Positions 22,384 to 31,206 are shown, numbered from the stretch's first letter. The stretch: 63,691 nt of DNA from Phycisphaerales bacterium (GCA_016741915.1 JACVCS010000010.1:1-63691), one strand, 5' to 3'. A program made the numbers and translations. Notes: generated by a model not told the origin, from the letters alone.

Positions 22384-23706
22384 ATGTCCTTTGACAAGCT
22401 CAGTGCGTATACCCGCCGCGAGTTCATCCATGCCGGGCTCGTGCTGGCGAGCGCGTCGGTGATGCTCCCCAGTTTTCTGCAGCGATCGGCCCTGGCGATG
22501 GCCCCCAAGGGCGGCACCACGAGCATCCCGGGCGTTCCCGAGGACCGCGTACTCGTGGTCATCCAGCTCTCCGGCGGCAACGACGGGCTCAACACCGTCG
22601 TGCCCTTCGGCGACGGCAACTACTACAAGGCCCGCCCCGGGATCGGCATCAAGGAAGACCGCGTGCTAAAGCTCGGGAAGAACACCGAGGTCGGCCTGCA
22701 CCCCTCGCTGAGCGGCCTTGCGGACCTGTACAACGACGGGCAACTGACGCTCATTCAGGGTGTTGGGTATCCCAACCCCAACCGCTCGCACTTCAAGAGC
22801 ATGGACATCTGGCATACGGCCGACACCGATGCCAGCGGCGATGGGTGGCTCGGTCGCTACTTCGACGCGGAGTGCTGCGGCTTCGGCAAGGGTGAATCGG
22901 GGACGATCGAGAAGCCCAAGGGCGATCCGAACCCGCAGATCGGCATCGCGGTGGGGCGCGAGGCCCCGCTGGCGATGAAGGGACGCGTGGTGATCCCCAT
23001 CAGTTTCGAATCGGCGGAGCTCTTCCGCTGGACCGGGCGCGACGTGGACGAGAACCTGGGCGACGCGTACCAACGCATCTCCAACGCGGGGATGCAGGAG
23101 ACGATGGACCCCGAGAGCAACGCGGGGTTCCTCACGCGCACGGCCCTGGATGCGCAGGTCAGCAGCGCCACCATCCGGCGTGCGGTTGCAACCAAGCCGC
23201 GGGTGCAGTACCCCGACGGTGAACTGTCACGCCAGTTGCAGATGGTGGCGAGCATGATCGCGGCGGGGTTGAAGACGCGGGTCTACTACGTCTCGCTCGG
23301 CGGGTTCGATACCCACTCCGGTCAGGGCGGGGAGAACGGGCGGCACGCGAACCTGCTGCGGTTCTTTGGTTCGGCGCTGAAGGCCTTCTATCAGGACCTC
23401 AAAGCCCAGGGCAACGACCAGCGCGTGCTGACGATGAGCTTCAGCGAGTTCGGTCGCCGCGTGGGTCAGAACGCAAGCCAGGGGACCGACCACGGCACCG
23501 CGGCGCCGATGTTCCTCGCCGGGCCCATGGTCAAGGCGGGGATCCACAACGCTCACCCGAGCCTGACGGATCTGGACCAGGGCGACCTGAAGTACGGCAT
23601 CGACTTCCGCACCGTCTACGCGGCGGTGCTGGATTCGTGGCTGAAGACCGACAGCCGAAAGGTGCTGGACGGGTCGTTCACGCCGGCGAAGGTTCTGCGG
23701 GTTTGA
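22384..23706 (+). CDS. DUF1501 family protein with Tat signal
   Basis: A 440-residue secreted protein of the DUF1501 family, related to the sulfatase/alkaline phosphatase superfamily. The N-terminus has a twin-arginine motif (TRREFI) and hydrophobic stretch, so folded export is likely. Conserved segments are VIQLSGGNDGLNTVVPFGDG, GGFDTHSGQ and TDHGTAAPMFLAG with metal-ligand-type Asp and His residues. It follows the DUF1800 gene by 99 nt on the same strand. The substrate is unknown. Confidence 0.93.
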   Translation: MSFDKLSAYTRREFIHAGLVLASASVMLPSFLQRSALAMAPKGGTTSIPGVPEDRVLVVIQLSGGNDGLNTVVPFGDGNYYKARPGIGIKEDRVLKLGKNTEVGLHPSLSGLADLYNDGQLTLIQGVGYPNPNRSHFKSMDIWHTADTDASGDGWLGRYFDAECCGFGKGESGTIEKPKGDPNPQIGIAVGREAPLAMKGRVVIPISFESAELFRWTGRDVDENLGDAYQRISNAGMQETMDPESNAGFLTRTALDAQVSSATIRRAVATKPRVQYPDGELSRQLQMVASMIAAGLKTRVYYVSLGGFDTHSGQGGENGRHANLLRFFGSALKAFYQDLKAQGNDQRVLTMSFSEFGRRVGQNASQGTDHGTAAPMFLAGPMVKAGIHNAHPSLTDLDQGDLKYGIDFRTVYAAVLDSWLKTDSRKVLDGSFTPAKVLRV

Positions 23707-23751
23707 GGCGTCGTACGCGCGGAACAGCCGCGGGCGTGTATGCTGTGACGC

Positions 23752-25395
23752 GTGAGGCTTGCGTACTGGCACAAACTGGGTATCGCCACCGCTGCGCTTT
23801 CGTGCGCGGGCGTGGTGATCACCTGCGCGTACGCGTTGAGCCTGCACCGAGAGCACACGGATTTTCTGGCGAAGTCGCCCGTGCGGCTGGCGGGGAGAGT
23901 TCTTGCGCTTGAAGCCGGGGCACTGGCTGTGGAAGGCGAGTCGACCGCCGCACGCTGGTTGAGCGCCGAAGCCGTGCGATCGCGGATGAACGACATCGCG
24001 CCGCTGGAAGGCGTGTCGAGCTTTGGCGAGGCGGCGCTCTTCGACTCAGGCAAAGAGCGTTCGGGCACGCCGATCTGGGCGGCGCGGGTTGAGGGTGAAA
24101 GGTCTGTCACCGGGAGCGTCGCGGGCGCCAGCGGTGTCCGCATGCAGACCATCACCAACGTAGAGGACCAGGGCAACCTGATCTCATCGCTGGACCGGCT
24201 GGCCGCGCGTGCGAGCGCAGAGCCGGCGACGCAACAGTTCATCGGGGGGCGGCTGGCAACGCCCGTGTACGCCAGGCCGAGCGCCGAGAGCGCTGTGGTC
24301 GGATCGCGGAAGCCGGCGCTGGTGGGGTGGATCGTGCTGACACCGGCGGAAGGTGCCAACGGCTCGATCCGCGACCCGCTGCTGACGTTCATGGGCGTGT
24401 TGTGTGCCGCACTGGCGGTCTTGGGGCTGGTGATTGCGCACCGCGCCACCCGGCGGCTGCGCGTGACGTGCGAAGCGATGCAGCGCGCCGGCGCGGGCGA
24501 GACCGAAGTCCACATCGAAGACGACAGCGACGACGAGTTGTCGCAGCTCGCCGCGGCGGCGAACCACACCGCCCGCGCCATGAAGCAGTCGGTCGAACTG
24601 CGAAGGAGCATGCGCCTGGGTGAGATGGTCCAGCGGGCGCTCCTGCCCGCTCGCGCACCGAGCATCGCGGGGCTCGATATCGCCCACTTCTGCGTCTATT
24701 GCGACGAGGTCGGCGGCGATTACATCGACTACATCCCCCTCGGCGGCGAGGACGCGAAAGAGGGCTGGGCCATCGTCGTGGGCGACGGCACCGGGCACGG
24801 CGTGCCCGCGGCGATCCTCATGGCCACCGCACGCTCGGTCCTCCGCTCGCACGCGCTGCGCGTCAGCGAGCTGCCCGTCTGCATGGCGCAGATCAACCGA
24901 CTACTGTGCAAGCAGGTCCCCGAGGGGAAGTTCCTCACGCTGTTCATGCTCGTCATGGAGCCCAACACATCCGCACCGCTGGGCGTCTCATCACCCGTGA
25001 TGTCGCGCCTGCGGTGGATCTCCGCCGGTCATGACGAGGCGATCATGCTCGATGCGATGACGATGCAGTTCAGCGAGCTGAAGGGCAGCGATCTGCCGCT
25101 GGGTGTTGAAGAGTCGTGGGAGTTCAACGAGTACACGCGTTCCGGCGCGCTCGCGCCCGGCTCGATCATCGTCATCGGCACCGACGGGATCTGGGAGAGC
25201 CGGTCCGCCGCGGGGGCGATGTTCGGCAAGGACCACCTCCGCCGACTGATCCGCCGCCACGCCTCGTCAACCTCGCAGGAGATCGGCGAGCGCATCCTCG
25301 AAGCCCTGCGCGATCACCGCGGTGCGCTGCTGCCTCAGGACGACGTGACGTTCGTGGTGATCAAGGTCGCCGCGCCCACGGCTACGATGGTTTAG
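23752..25395 (+). CDS. Membrane-bound SpoIIE/RsbU-type PP2C phosphatase with HAMP-like linker
   Basis: A 547-residue sensor phosphatase starting at GTG 23752. A first membrane helix (about 8-28), a periplasmic domain (about 30-205), a second helix (about 215-235) and a HAMP-like segment (about 236-285) lead into a PP2C/SpoIIE domain. Metal-binding motifs are DEVGGDYIDY, VVGDGTGHG and GTDGIWES. Such enzymes usually dephosphorylate an anti-sigma-factor antagonist to control a partner-switching cascade. No antagonist or anti-sigma gene is in the window. It stands only 45 nt after the DUF1501 gene, so co-transcription is possible. Confidence 0.9.
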   Translation: MRLAYWHKLGIATAALSCAGVVITCAYALSLHREHTDFLAKSPVRLAGRVLALEAGALAVEGESTAARWLSAEAVRSRMNDIAPLEGVSSFGEAALFDSGKERSGTPIWAARVEGERSVTGSVAGASGVRMQTITNVEDQGNLISSLDRLAARASAEPATQQFIGGRLATPVYARPSAESAVVGSRKPALVGWIVLTPAEGANGSIRDPLLTFMGVLCAALAVLGLVIAHRATRRLRVTCEAMQRAGAGETEVHIEDDSDDELSQLAAAANHTARAMKQSVELRRSMRLGEMVQRALLPARAPSIAGLDIAHFCVYCDEVGGDYIDYIPLGGEDAKEGWAIVVGDGTGHGVPAAILMATARSVLRSHALRVSELPVCMAQINRLLCKQVPEGKFLTLFMLVMEPNTSAPLGVSSPVMSRLRWISAGHDEAIMLDAMTMQFSELKGSDLPLGVEESWEFNEYTRSGALAPGSIIVIGTDGIWESRSAAGAMFGKDHLRRLIRRHASSTSQEIGERILEALRDHRGALLPQDDVTFVVIKVAAPTATMV

Positions 25396-25410
25396 AACTT
25401 TGAAAGCAGC

Positions 25411-25440
25411 AAGGCGCACGGCTCTGGAGAGCCGTGCCAC
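25411..25440. repeat. Dispersed hairpin repeat A, copy 1
   Basis: A 30-base unit built on CACGGCTCT-GG-AGAGCCGTG, a 9-bp perfect stem. It sits midway between two converging stop codons (25395 and 25456). An identical 30-base copy is at 31287-31316 and a diverged inverted copy at 61549-61573. It has no T-run, so terminator function is unproven. Confidence 0.88.
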
Positions 25441-25455
25441 CACAGGCCCTGCCAC

Positions 25456-26652
25456 TCACCGCGCCCCGCCGGCGGCGCTTGAAAGGTGCTCCGCGATCCG
25501 CTGGGCGATGCGTTTGTTCATCGCGCCGGTGTAGTGCACGCGGTCGACGTAGAGGTTCTCGTTTACGCCCTGCTGCAAGGCCGCGAGATCGAGGCGGTCG
25601 ATCCCCTCGCTCGCCCGCGCGGCCTGCGTCTGCGACAACGCGTACCCATCCTCAATCCCCACGAACCCGCTCGACAGATTCTCCGCGAAAAGGTGGTTCT
25701 TCAACTCATACGCGAACTGCGGCACCGGTTGCCAGACGAACGTGCAATCAATCTTCAGCCCCGCGCACAAAGCCGCGGAGAGACGCGTGTTGATGATGTA
25801 GCGGTCCCACGTCCGCTTCGCCTGCTGCTGGGGCGTCAGCGGCTGCGGCTCATTGGGATTCACCACCTTCGGGGTCTTGATGGCCCGACCCGCCGCCCGA
25901 CCCAAAGGCGTCTGCGCGAACCACTTGCCGAAGTGGAACATCGCCGGCCTGTTCACCGAGTCCATCAGTTCCTTCGTCGGCGCGCCCCAGGCGTGATCAA
26001 CAAGATTGTCCGCGGCGAACTCGTTCAACCCATCAATGAACACCACGCGGTCGGGCGTGTGCCCCTGCAGCAGCAACTGCTGGAGGAGAATGCGTTCCTG
26101 CGAGGAGTAGTAGAACCCAGTAGCGAAGTTGTAGACGCGGACGGGCTTGTTGAGCTTGGACGACAGCGAACCCGGCGCGTTGAGTGCGGCTTGCAGGTGC
26201 TTGGCGATGGTCTGATCGTCCGCGACGCCGTAGCCGAAGGTGGTTGAACCGCCGAGGAGGAAGATCGTGTACTGCTGACCAGACGTGGGCAGAGGCCAGG
26301 GGCCCTGCACGCCCGCACCGGGGATGATGCGGAAACCGGCTTCGTGCACATTGACGTACGAGCCCGCGTGGGCCCGCTCACGGAAGGGCGTGAACGACTG
26401 GTACCCCAGCGTGCGCGACCAGGTTTCCTTCAAAAGCGCCCGCACCTGCTCTTGGCTCATCCCCGGGTACGCGGCATAGACCCGCTCACCCAGCGACTCC
26501 GTGATCGGGTCGTTGGGTGTCAGGCCCAGGATCTGCGTGCTCCAACGCTGCAGGCCGAAGATGACGTTCAGCAGCAGGATCACCACGAAGATGTTGAAGC
26601 AGAAGAGCGCCACACCCTTGTACCACGCGATGAGCCGGGCGGCTTTGCTCAT
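25456..26652 (-). CDS. SGNH-fold hydrolase, membrane anchored
   Basis: A 398-residue protein with one N-terminal membrane helix (about 12-32) and an SGNH/GDSL-like domain. Block I is GGSTTFGYG with the nucleophile Ser. A GLNEF segment corresponds to the Gly/Asn block III. The D-x-x-H pair is in DRVHYTGAMN near the C-terminus. The ATG at 26652 has GGAGAG just upstream and replaces a longer reading to 26706. It diverges from a carbamoyltransferase gene. In many bacteria such pairs modify surface or exported polysaccharides, so an acyl-transfer or deacylation role is an inference. Confidence 0.85.
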   Translation of the reverse strand: MSKAARLIAWYKGVALFCFNIFVVILLLNVIFGLQRWSTQILGLTPNDPITESLGERVYAAYPGMSQEQVRALLKETWSRTLGYQSFTPFRERAHAGSYVNVHEAGFRIIPGAGVQGPWPLPTSGQQYTIFLLGGSTTFGYGVADDQTIAKHLQAALNAPGSLSSKLNKPVRVYNFATGFYYSSQERILLQQLLLQGHTPDRVVFIDGLNEFAADNLVDHAWGAPTKELMDSVNRPAMFHFGKWFAQTPLGRAAGRAIKTPKVVNPNEPQPLTPQQQAKRTWDRYIINTRLSAALCAGLKIDCTFVWQPVPQFAYELKNHLFAENLSSGFVGIEDGYALSQTQAARASEGIDRLDLAALQQGVNENLYVDRVHYTGAMNKRIAQRIAEHLSSAAGGAR

Positions 26653-26748
26653 CAGCTCTCCTCGCGCGGCGCTCGCATCGCTCCTTCGCTCGTCTTTGCT
26701 CGTCATAGCGGGAGGATATCCGATGTGCGTTGATGCTCGAAAGGGAAG

Positions 26749-26922
26749 AAGTGGCTGAGTGGCTGAGTGGCTGAGTGGCTGAGTGGCGAAGTGGCAAAGT
26801 GGTCAAGTGGCAAAGTGAGAAAGTGGCAAAGTCACGCGGCGTAGTCGTCTGCCGCCGATAGAACTCAGCCACTTTGCCACTTCGCCACTTCGCCACTTGA
26901 CCACTTTGCCACTTGACCACTT
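26749..26922. repeat. Large inverted pair of 8-nt-repeat arrays
   Basis: The left arm (26749-26835) is about ten octamers, four of GTGGCTGA then GTGGCGAA, GTGGCAAA, GTGGTCAA, GTGGCAAA, GTGAGAAA, GTGGCAAA. The right arm (26863-26922) carries about seven octamers of the same family in inverted orientation. The spacer is about 27 nt. The arms can pair imperfectly into a hairpin or cruciform of some 60 bp. It fills the 315-nt divergent region between the SGNH hydrolase and carbamoyltransferase genes, where their promoters must lie. Confidence 0.88.
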
Positions 26923-26967
26923 CATACCCCCCCACCTGCATCCCTGATACACTCACGCCCGCTCCGC

Positions 26968-28806
26968 ATGACCGCGATCCTGGGCATCTCGGCGTTCTAT
27001 CACGACTCCGCCGCCGCGTTGGTGGTCGATGGTCGCATCGTCGCCGCCGCTCAGGAAGAACGCTTCACCCGGATCAAACACGACCCGGCCTTCCCCACGC
27101 TCGCGGTTGAGTACTGCCTGCGCGAGGCCAACGTCGATGCCTCGCAGCTCGACTTTGTCGCCTTTTATGACAAGCCGCTGCTGAAGTTTGAGCGCCTGCT
27201 GGAGAGCTACCTGGGCAACGCCCCGCGCGGGTTCGCCAGCTTCTGCAAGGCCATGCCCGTCTGGCTCAAAGACAAGCTCTACACCCCCAGCGCCCTGCGC
27301 AAGGGCCTGGGCGGCAAGTACACCAAACGCTTCATCTTCACCGAGCATCACCAGAGCCACGCCGCGTCGGCCTTCTACCCCTCGCCCTTTGACGAAGCCG
27401 CCATCATCACCCTCGACGGCGTGGGCGAGTGGGCCACCGGGACCATCGGCGTCGGGCGCGGCAACACCGTCACCCTCCTGAAAGAAATGCGCTTCCCCCA
27501 CTCGCTGGGGCTGCTCTACTCCGCCTTCACCTACTACACCGGGTTCAAGGTCAACTCGGGCGAATACAAGCTCATGGGCCTGGCGCCCTACGGCGAGCCG
27601 AAGTACGTCGACCTGATCTACAAACACCTGATCGACCTGAAGCCCGACGGCTCGTTCCGCATGGACCAGTCGTACTTCAACTACGCCGCCGGGTTGACGA
27701 TGACCAACGCGAAGTTCGACGCGCTCTTCGGCGGCCCGGCGCGTGCCCCCGAGGCGAACCTCACCCAGCGCGAGATGGATATCGCCGCGTCGATCCAGGT
27801 CGTCACCGAAGAGATCATGCTCCGCACCGCGCGCCACGCGCGCGAGCTGACCGGGTGCAAGAACCTCGTCCTCGCCGGGGGCGTGGCGCTCAACTGCGTC
27901 GGCAACGGCAAGATCCTCCGCGAAGGGATCTTCGACGATCTGTGGATCCAGCCCGCCGCGGGCGACGCGGGCGGATCGCTCGGTGCGGCCCTGTACGTCT
28001 GGCATCAACTGCTGGGCAACGCGCGCACACCCGACCCGGGCGATGCGCAGCAGGCCTCGCTGCTGGGTCCCGTCTTCGCGGGCGATCAGGCGAAGGCCGC
28101 CCTGGATGAGCTGGGCGCGAAGTACGAGCAGATGCGCGACGACGACGATCTCGCCCGGCGTGTGGCGCAGCTTCTTGAGCAGGGCAAGGTCGTCGGCTGG
28201 ATGAACGGGCGCATGGAGTTCGGCCCGCGCGCCCTCGGCGCCCGCTCGATCATCGGCGACGCACGCTCGAACGCCATGCAGTCGGTGATGAACCTGAAGA
28301 TCAAGTTCCGCGAGAGCTTCCGCCCCTTCGCCCCCGCGGTACTCAAGAGCCACGTGCACGAGTACTTCGAGATGAAGCCGGGGCAGGACTCACCCTACAT
28401 GCTGCTGGTGGCGCCGGTGAAGCAGGACAAACGCAGCCCAGAGGCGCAGGGGAGCGAGAAGCTCTGGGGGATCGAGAAGCTCAAGCTCAGCCGGTCGGTC
28501 GTCCCCGCCATCACGCACGTGGACTATTCCGCCCGCGTACAGACGGTCGATCCGCGTCGCCACGGCGCGTACTGCAAACTCATCGAGGCCTTCCGCGACC
28601 GCACGGGGTGCCCAGTGATCATCAACACGAGCTTCAACGTGCGCTCGGAGCCGATCGTGTGTACGCCGCAGGACGCGTACCGCTGCTTCATGGCCACGGG
28701 CATGGACGCGCTGGTGGTGGACCGGTTCGTGATGCTGAAGGACGAGCAGCCCGAAGCGGGCAAGGTCGACGCGCAGGCGTACCTCGCCAAGTTCAAACTG
28801 GATTGA
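26968..28806 (+). CDS. NodU/CmcH-type carbamoyltransferase
   Basis: A 612-residue O-carbamoyltransferase that would use carbamoyl phosphate and ATP to carbamoylate a sugar or natural product. The N-terminal ASKHA-like domain starts ILGISAFYHDSAAALVVDG with AQEERFTRIKHD. The middle has the catalytic-type HHQSHAASAFYPSPF. The C-terminal domain has NGRMEFGPRALGARSI and SFNVRSEPIV, all family hallmarks. Length is normal. It diverges from a membrane SGNH hydrolase, suggesting joint decoration of an envelope glycan. The acceptor is unknown. Confidence 0.93.
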   Translation: MTAILGISAFYHDSAAALVVDGRIVAAAQEERFTRIKHDPAFPTLAVEYCLREANVDASQLDFVAFYDKPLLKFERLLESYLGNAPRGFASFCKAMPVWLKDKLYTPSALRKGLGGKYTKRFIFTEHHQSHAASAFYPSPFDEAAIITLDGVGEWATGTIGVGRGNTVTLLKEMRFPHSLGLLYSAFTYYTGFKVNSGEYKLMGLAPYGEPKYVDLIYKHLIDLKPDGSFRMDQSYFNYAAGLTMTNAKFDALFGGPARAPEANLTQREMDIAASIQVVTEEIMLRTARHARELTGCKNLVLAGGVALNCVGNGKILREGIFDDLWIQPAAGDAGGSLGAALYVWHQLLGNARTPDPGDAQQASLLGPVFAGDQAKAALDELGAKYEQMRDDDDLARRVAQLLEQGKVVGWMNGRMEFGPRALGARSIIGDARSNAMQSVMNLKIKFRESFRPFAPAVLKSHVHEYFEMKPGQDSPYMLLVAPVKQDKRSPEAQGSEKLWGIEKLKLSRSVVPAITHVDYSARVQTVDPRRHGAYCKLIEAFRDRTGCPVIINTSFNVRSEPIVCTPQDAYRCFMATGMDALVVDRFVMLKDEQPEAGKVDAQAYLAKFKLD

Positions 28807-28811
28807 ATGAG

Positions 28812-28931
28812 TAGGCACTGGGCACTGGGCATCAGGCACTGGCGAAAGACCACGGCGTGATACACTCGCCGCGCCTTCAGCTCTTCGACTCGCGTCTCGC
28901 GACTCGCGACTTTGACTTGGCCTTCGACTTC
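28812..28931. repeat. 7-nt-period arrays upstream of the RNase HII-like gene
   Basis: The 142-nt gap holds GGCACTG units (28814-28842) and then CGACTCG, CGTCTCG, CGACTCG, CGACTTT, GACTTGG (28887-28921). Both show a 7-nt period. The second array ends about 20 nt before the start codon. Confidence 0.7.
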
Positions 28932-28948
28932 ACAAGGACGACTTCAGC

Positions 28949-29995
28949 ATGGGCGTGGTGCTCGCGGGGATTGACGAAGCCGGCTACGGGCCCATGCTCG
29001 GGCCGCTCGTCGTGGCGATGAGCGCCTTCGAGATCGACCCTTGGGAGCCCGGCCAGCCCGCGCCCGACCTTTGGGACCTGCTCAGCCGGGGCGTGTGCAA
29101 GAAGCCCGGCAAAGCCGCGAAGGGACGCATCGCCTTCGACGACTCGAAGAAGCTCAAACTCGCCAACGACGCTTCGAAACACCCGCTGACGCACCTCGAA
29201 CTGGGCGTGCTGTCCATGCTGGCCTTGCTGGATTTGCGTCCGAAGACCGATCTGGAGTTGCTGCTGGCGTTGGGTGCCGAGCTGGAGGACCACCCGTGGT
29301 ATGGCGGAGAGGCCAGACCCCTGCCGGTGGCGCACAGTGAGGGGGAGATCGCCATCGCGAGCAACACGCTGAACGTCGCGATGGCCCAGGCGGGGGTTCG
29401 CCCGCTGACGATCCGGGCCAAACTCGTCTGCGAGCGGGCCTTTAACGAGACGATTCGGCGCGAGGGCACGAAGGCCGCCACCACGGCGTTGGGCGTCGGT
29501 GAGCACCTGCGGACGGTCTGGGAAAGCTGGGGCAAGCCGGGCCCGAGCCACCCAAGGCTCGTCTGCGACCGCCAGGGTGGGCGGCAGGACTACGGACAGT
29601 TCCTCGCCCGCCTGCTGCCCCGCGTGAAGCCCGGCGAAGAACCCATCACCGTCACGGTGATCGAGGAAACCCCCAGGGCCAGCCGGTACGACATCGAACT
29701 GAGAGACCGCTCACCCACGAGCCCCCCCGCCAACGCCCGGCGGCTGTCGGCTGTCTTTCAGCCTGAGGCCGAGAGCGCCCACCTGCCCGTGGCGTTGGCG
29801 TCGATGACCGCGAAGTACGTCCGCGAGTTGATGATGGCGCGGTTCAATGCGTACTGGAACGGGCAAGCCCAGAAAAAGGGCCTGGAAGGCCTGAAACCCA
29901 CGGCTGGCTACACCCAGGACGCGCGCCGATGGCTCAAGGACGCCCAATGCCTGATCTCCAAGACAGTACGGGCGGCGATGGTTCGGAATGCTTAG
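28949..29995 (+). CDS. Divergent RNase HII-like protein
   Basis: A 348-residue protein whose N-terminus, GIDEAGYGPMLGPLVV, matches the RNase HII signature (D-E-A-G-x-G-P). FDDSKKL, about 65 residues on, matches the family DSKKL motif. LVCDRQGGRQDY and MTAKYVRELMM could supply the remaining acidic and Lys residues. The family would remove ribonucleotides or RNA primers from DNA. Two oddities are the GRG motif, which normally reads the RNA-DNA junction, being GYG here, and the protein being about 120 residues longer than typical. AAGGA lies about 10 nt upstream of the ATG. The RNase H fold is likely, the exact substrate uncertain. Confidence 0.75.
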   Translation: MGVVLAGIDEAGYGPMLGPLVVAMSAFEIDPWEPGQPAPDLWDLLSRGVCKKPGKAAKGRIAFDDSKKLKLANDASKHPLTHLELGVLSMLALLDLRPKTDLELLLALGAELEDHPWYGGEARPLPVAHSEGEIAIASNTLNVAMAQAGVRPLTIRAKLVCERAFNETIRREGTKAATTALGVGEHLRTVWESWGKPGPSHPRLVCDRQGGRQDYGQFLARLLPRVKPGEEPITVTVIEETPRASRYDIELRDRSPTSPPANARRLSAVFQPEAESAHLPVALASMTAKYVRELMMARFNAYWNGQAQKKGLEGLKPTAGYTQDARRWLKDAQCLISKTVRAAMVRNA

Positions 29996-30143
29996 GGTAT
30001 TTACTGGGTGTCAGGTCTTCTAGAATACGTACATGATCCGTACATACATGAACGGACCGAGAGAATCGGGTGGATTGGTGTTGGGCGGGCGATTTTTCGG
30101 GACGGGGGGTTGCGGGGCTTCTCGGTCTGTGGTACATTTCTTG

Positions 30144-30176
30144 GGTCTGAAGACCTCGGCTTTTCGGCCGGGGACC
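30144..30176 (+). promoter_or_regulatory. Hairpin in the leader of the small ORF
   Basis: CCTCGGC (30154-30160) pairs with GCCGGGG (30167-30173) across a TTTTCG loop. A competing small hairpin, GGTC-TGAA-GACC, overlaps it at 30144-30155. The ribosome-binding site GGAGGGAGAGAG begins 9 nt after the hairpin. The two foldings are mutually exclusive in part, which may be regulatory. Confidence 0.45.
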
Positions 30177-30195
30177 ATTTTGGAGGGAGAGAGAG

Positions 30196-30435
30196 ATGCC
30201 CGCCACTGTTGCGCTTTCGTCATTTGCCGGTTTGGCTTCTGCCGCCCCTGGTCTGTTTGCGTCCGCTGGGATGGCGTTGACCGGGCCGCAGTCGGGGATG
30301 TACACGTGCGTGGTGCCTTCGACGGCGTTGACGACGCCGGGCGTGGTGAACAGCAAGCCGGGCGAGGCGGCGGCGTTGCGGCTGCCCGAGGCCGAGCTGC
30401 TGGAGACGGTCGCGGTTCGTCCGATCGCGGCGTGA
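30196..30435 (+). CDS. Small protein of unknown function (79 aa)
   Basis: I do not recognise it. The ORF has an unusually strong ribosome-binding site (GGAGGGAGAGAG directly before the ATG), a structured leader and an excellent intrinsic terminator 30 nt after its stop, so it forms a complete one-gene unit. The N-terminal 30 residues are Ala/Leu/Phe-rich and mildly hydrophobic but lack a charged n-region, so a signal peptide is doubtful. A Thr/Pro/Gly middle leads to an acidic, helix-prone C-terminus. One cysteine near residue 38. Confidence 0.6.
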   Translation: MPATVALSSFAGLASAAPGLFASAGMALTGPQSGMYTCVVPSTALTTPGVVNSKPGEAAALRLPEAELLETVAVRPIAA

Positions 30436-30464
30436 GTTTGGGTTGAAACGGAATGATCGAAATG

Positions 30465-30502
30465 GCGGCGGCTGAGCGAGGCTCGGCCGTCGCTTTGTTT
30501 TT
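30465..30502 (+). terminator. Intrinsic terminator after the small ORF
   Basis: A 13-bp stem (GCGGCGGCTGAGC with GCTCGGCCGTCGC, allowing two G-U pairs) and a GAG loop are followed by TTTGTTTTT. This is one of the best terminators in the window and supports transcription of the short gene before it. Confidence 0.93.
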
Positions 30503-30536
30503 GGGTTGTTCGCGCTTGTGGAGACCAGGAAAGGCG

Positions 30537-30562
30537 CCCTCGACTGAAGTCGAGGGCTCTGA
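30537..30562. repeat. Dispersed hairpin repeat B, copy 1
   Basis: CCCTCGAC-TGAA-GTCGAGGG plus the tail CTCTGA. It lies 18 nt beyond the stop of the minus-strand acetyltransferase gene. Copy 2, at 49017-49042, has an A-T to G-C swap in both arms, so pairing is kept. Confidence 0.88.
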
Positions 30563-30580
30563 GGGGTTGCGCTGAACTGG

Positions 30581-31186
30581 TCAGAGCGTTTTGCTCATGA
30601 TGAGGCTGGTGTAGTTCGTCACGCCCCAGTCGAAGGGTTCGATGTCGCGGAAGCCGCGTTTGCGGTAGAAGGCGACGAGTTGGGTGTCGAGTTCGGCGGT
30701 GGAGAGGGCCAGTTCGCGAAGGCCCAGCTCGCGTGCGCGGGCTTCGATGAGGTCGAGCAGCAGAATGCCCAGCCCCTTGCCCTGAAGCGAAGGATCGACG
30801 GCGAACTGCGAGAAGTTGCAGACGTCGGGGCGGTGGAACCAGCGCGGGCCTGAGGAGGGCGTGCTGCCCCAGCTTGGTTCCTGGAACATGATGGTGCCGA
30901 CGATGCGTTCTTTGCTGGGCTCGTCGTCGAAGAGCACGGCGACGAAGCACTCGCCCTTGCTCACGCGGCGACGGGTGACGGCGGGGCTCTGATGGCTGGC
31001 CAGCGCGTGCAGACCCATGCGGACCTGCTTGGCATAAGCCTTGTGCAAAAGGTCGGTCAGGGCCTCGATGCTGTCCGTTGGGCGGAGGCGGCGGAGCGTG
31101 ACCGGGCCCAGATCGGGGATGTTCACGACCTTGGGCAGTTGCAGCGGAGGATGACTCGCGGAGGGGTTGGAGGGAGCGTTGGACAT
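30581..31186 (-). CDS. GNAT-family N-acetyltransferase
   Basis: A 201-residue GNAT protein that would transfer an acetyl group from acetyl-CoA to an unknown amine. Motif A is FAVDPSLQGKGLGILLLD, with the Q-x-x-G-x-G acetyl-CoA pyrophosphate loop. YRKRGFRDIEPFDWG is the usual C-terminal motif B region. The first 30 residues are a Ser/Pro-rich extension. The gene stands alone on its strand, with a 7-nt-period array in its leader and hairpin repeat B after its stop. Confidence 0.88.
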   Translation of the reverse strand: MSNAPSNPSASHPPLQLPKVVNIPDLGPVTLRRLRPTDSIEALTDLLHKAYAKQVRMGLHALASHQSPAVTRRRVSKGECFVAVLFDDEPSKERIVGTIMFQEPSWGSTPSSGPRWFHRPDVCNFSQFAVDPSLQGKGLGILLLDLIEARARELGLRELALSTAELDTQLVAFYRKRGFRDIEPFDWGVTNYTSLIMSKTL

Positions 31187-31206
31187 CGCGGAACGCTAGG
31201 AGATTC

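Noticed and set aside
26749..26922. CRISPR array
   Set aside because: Units are 8 nt with no spacers and there are no cas genes; it is a short tandem and inverted repeat.
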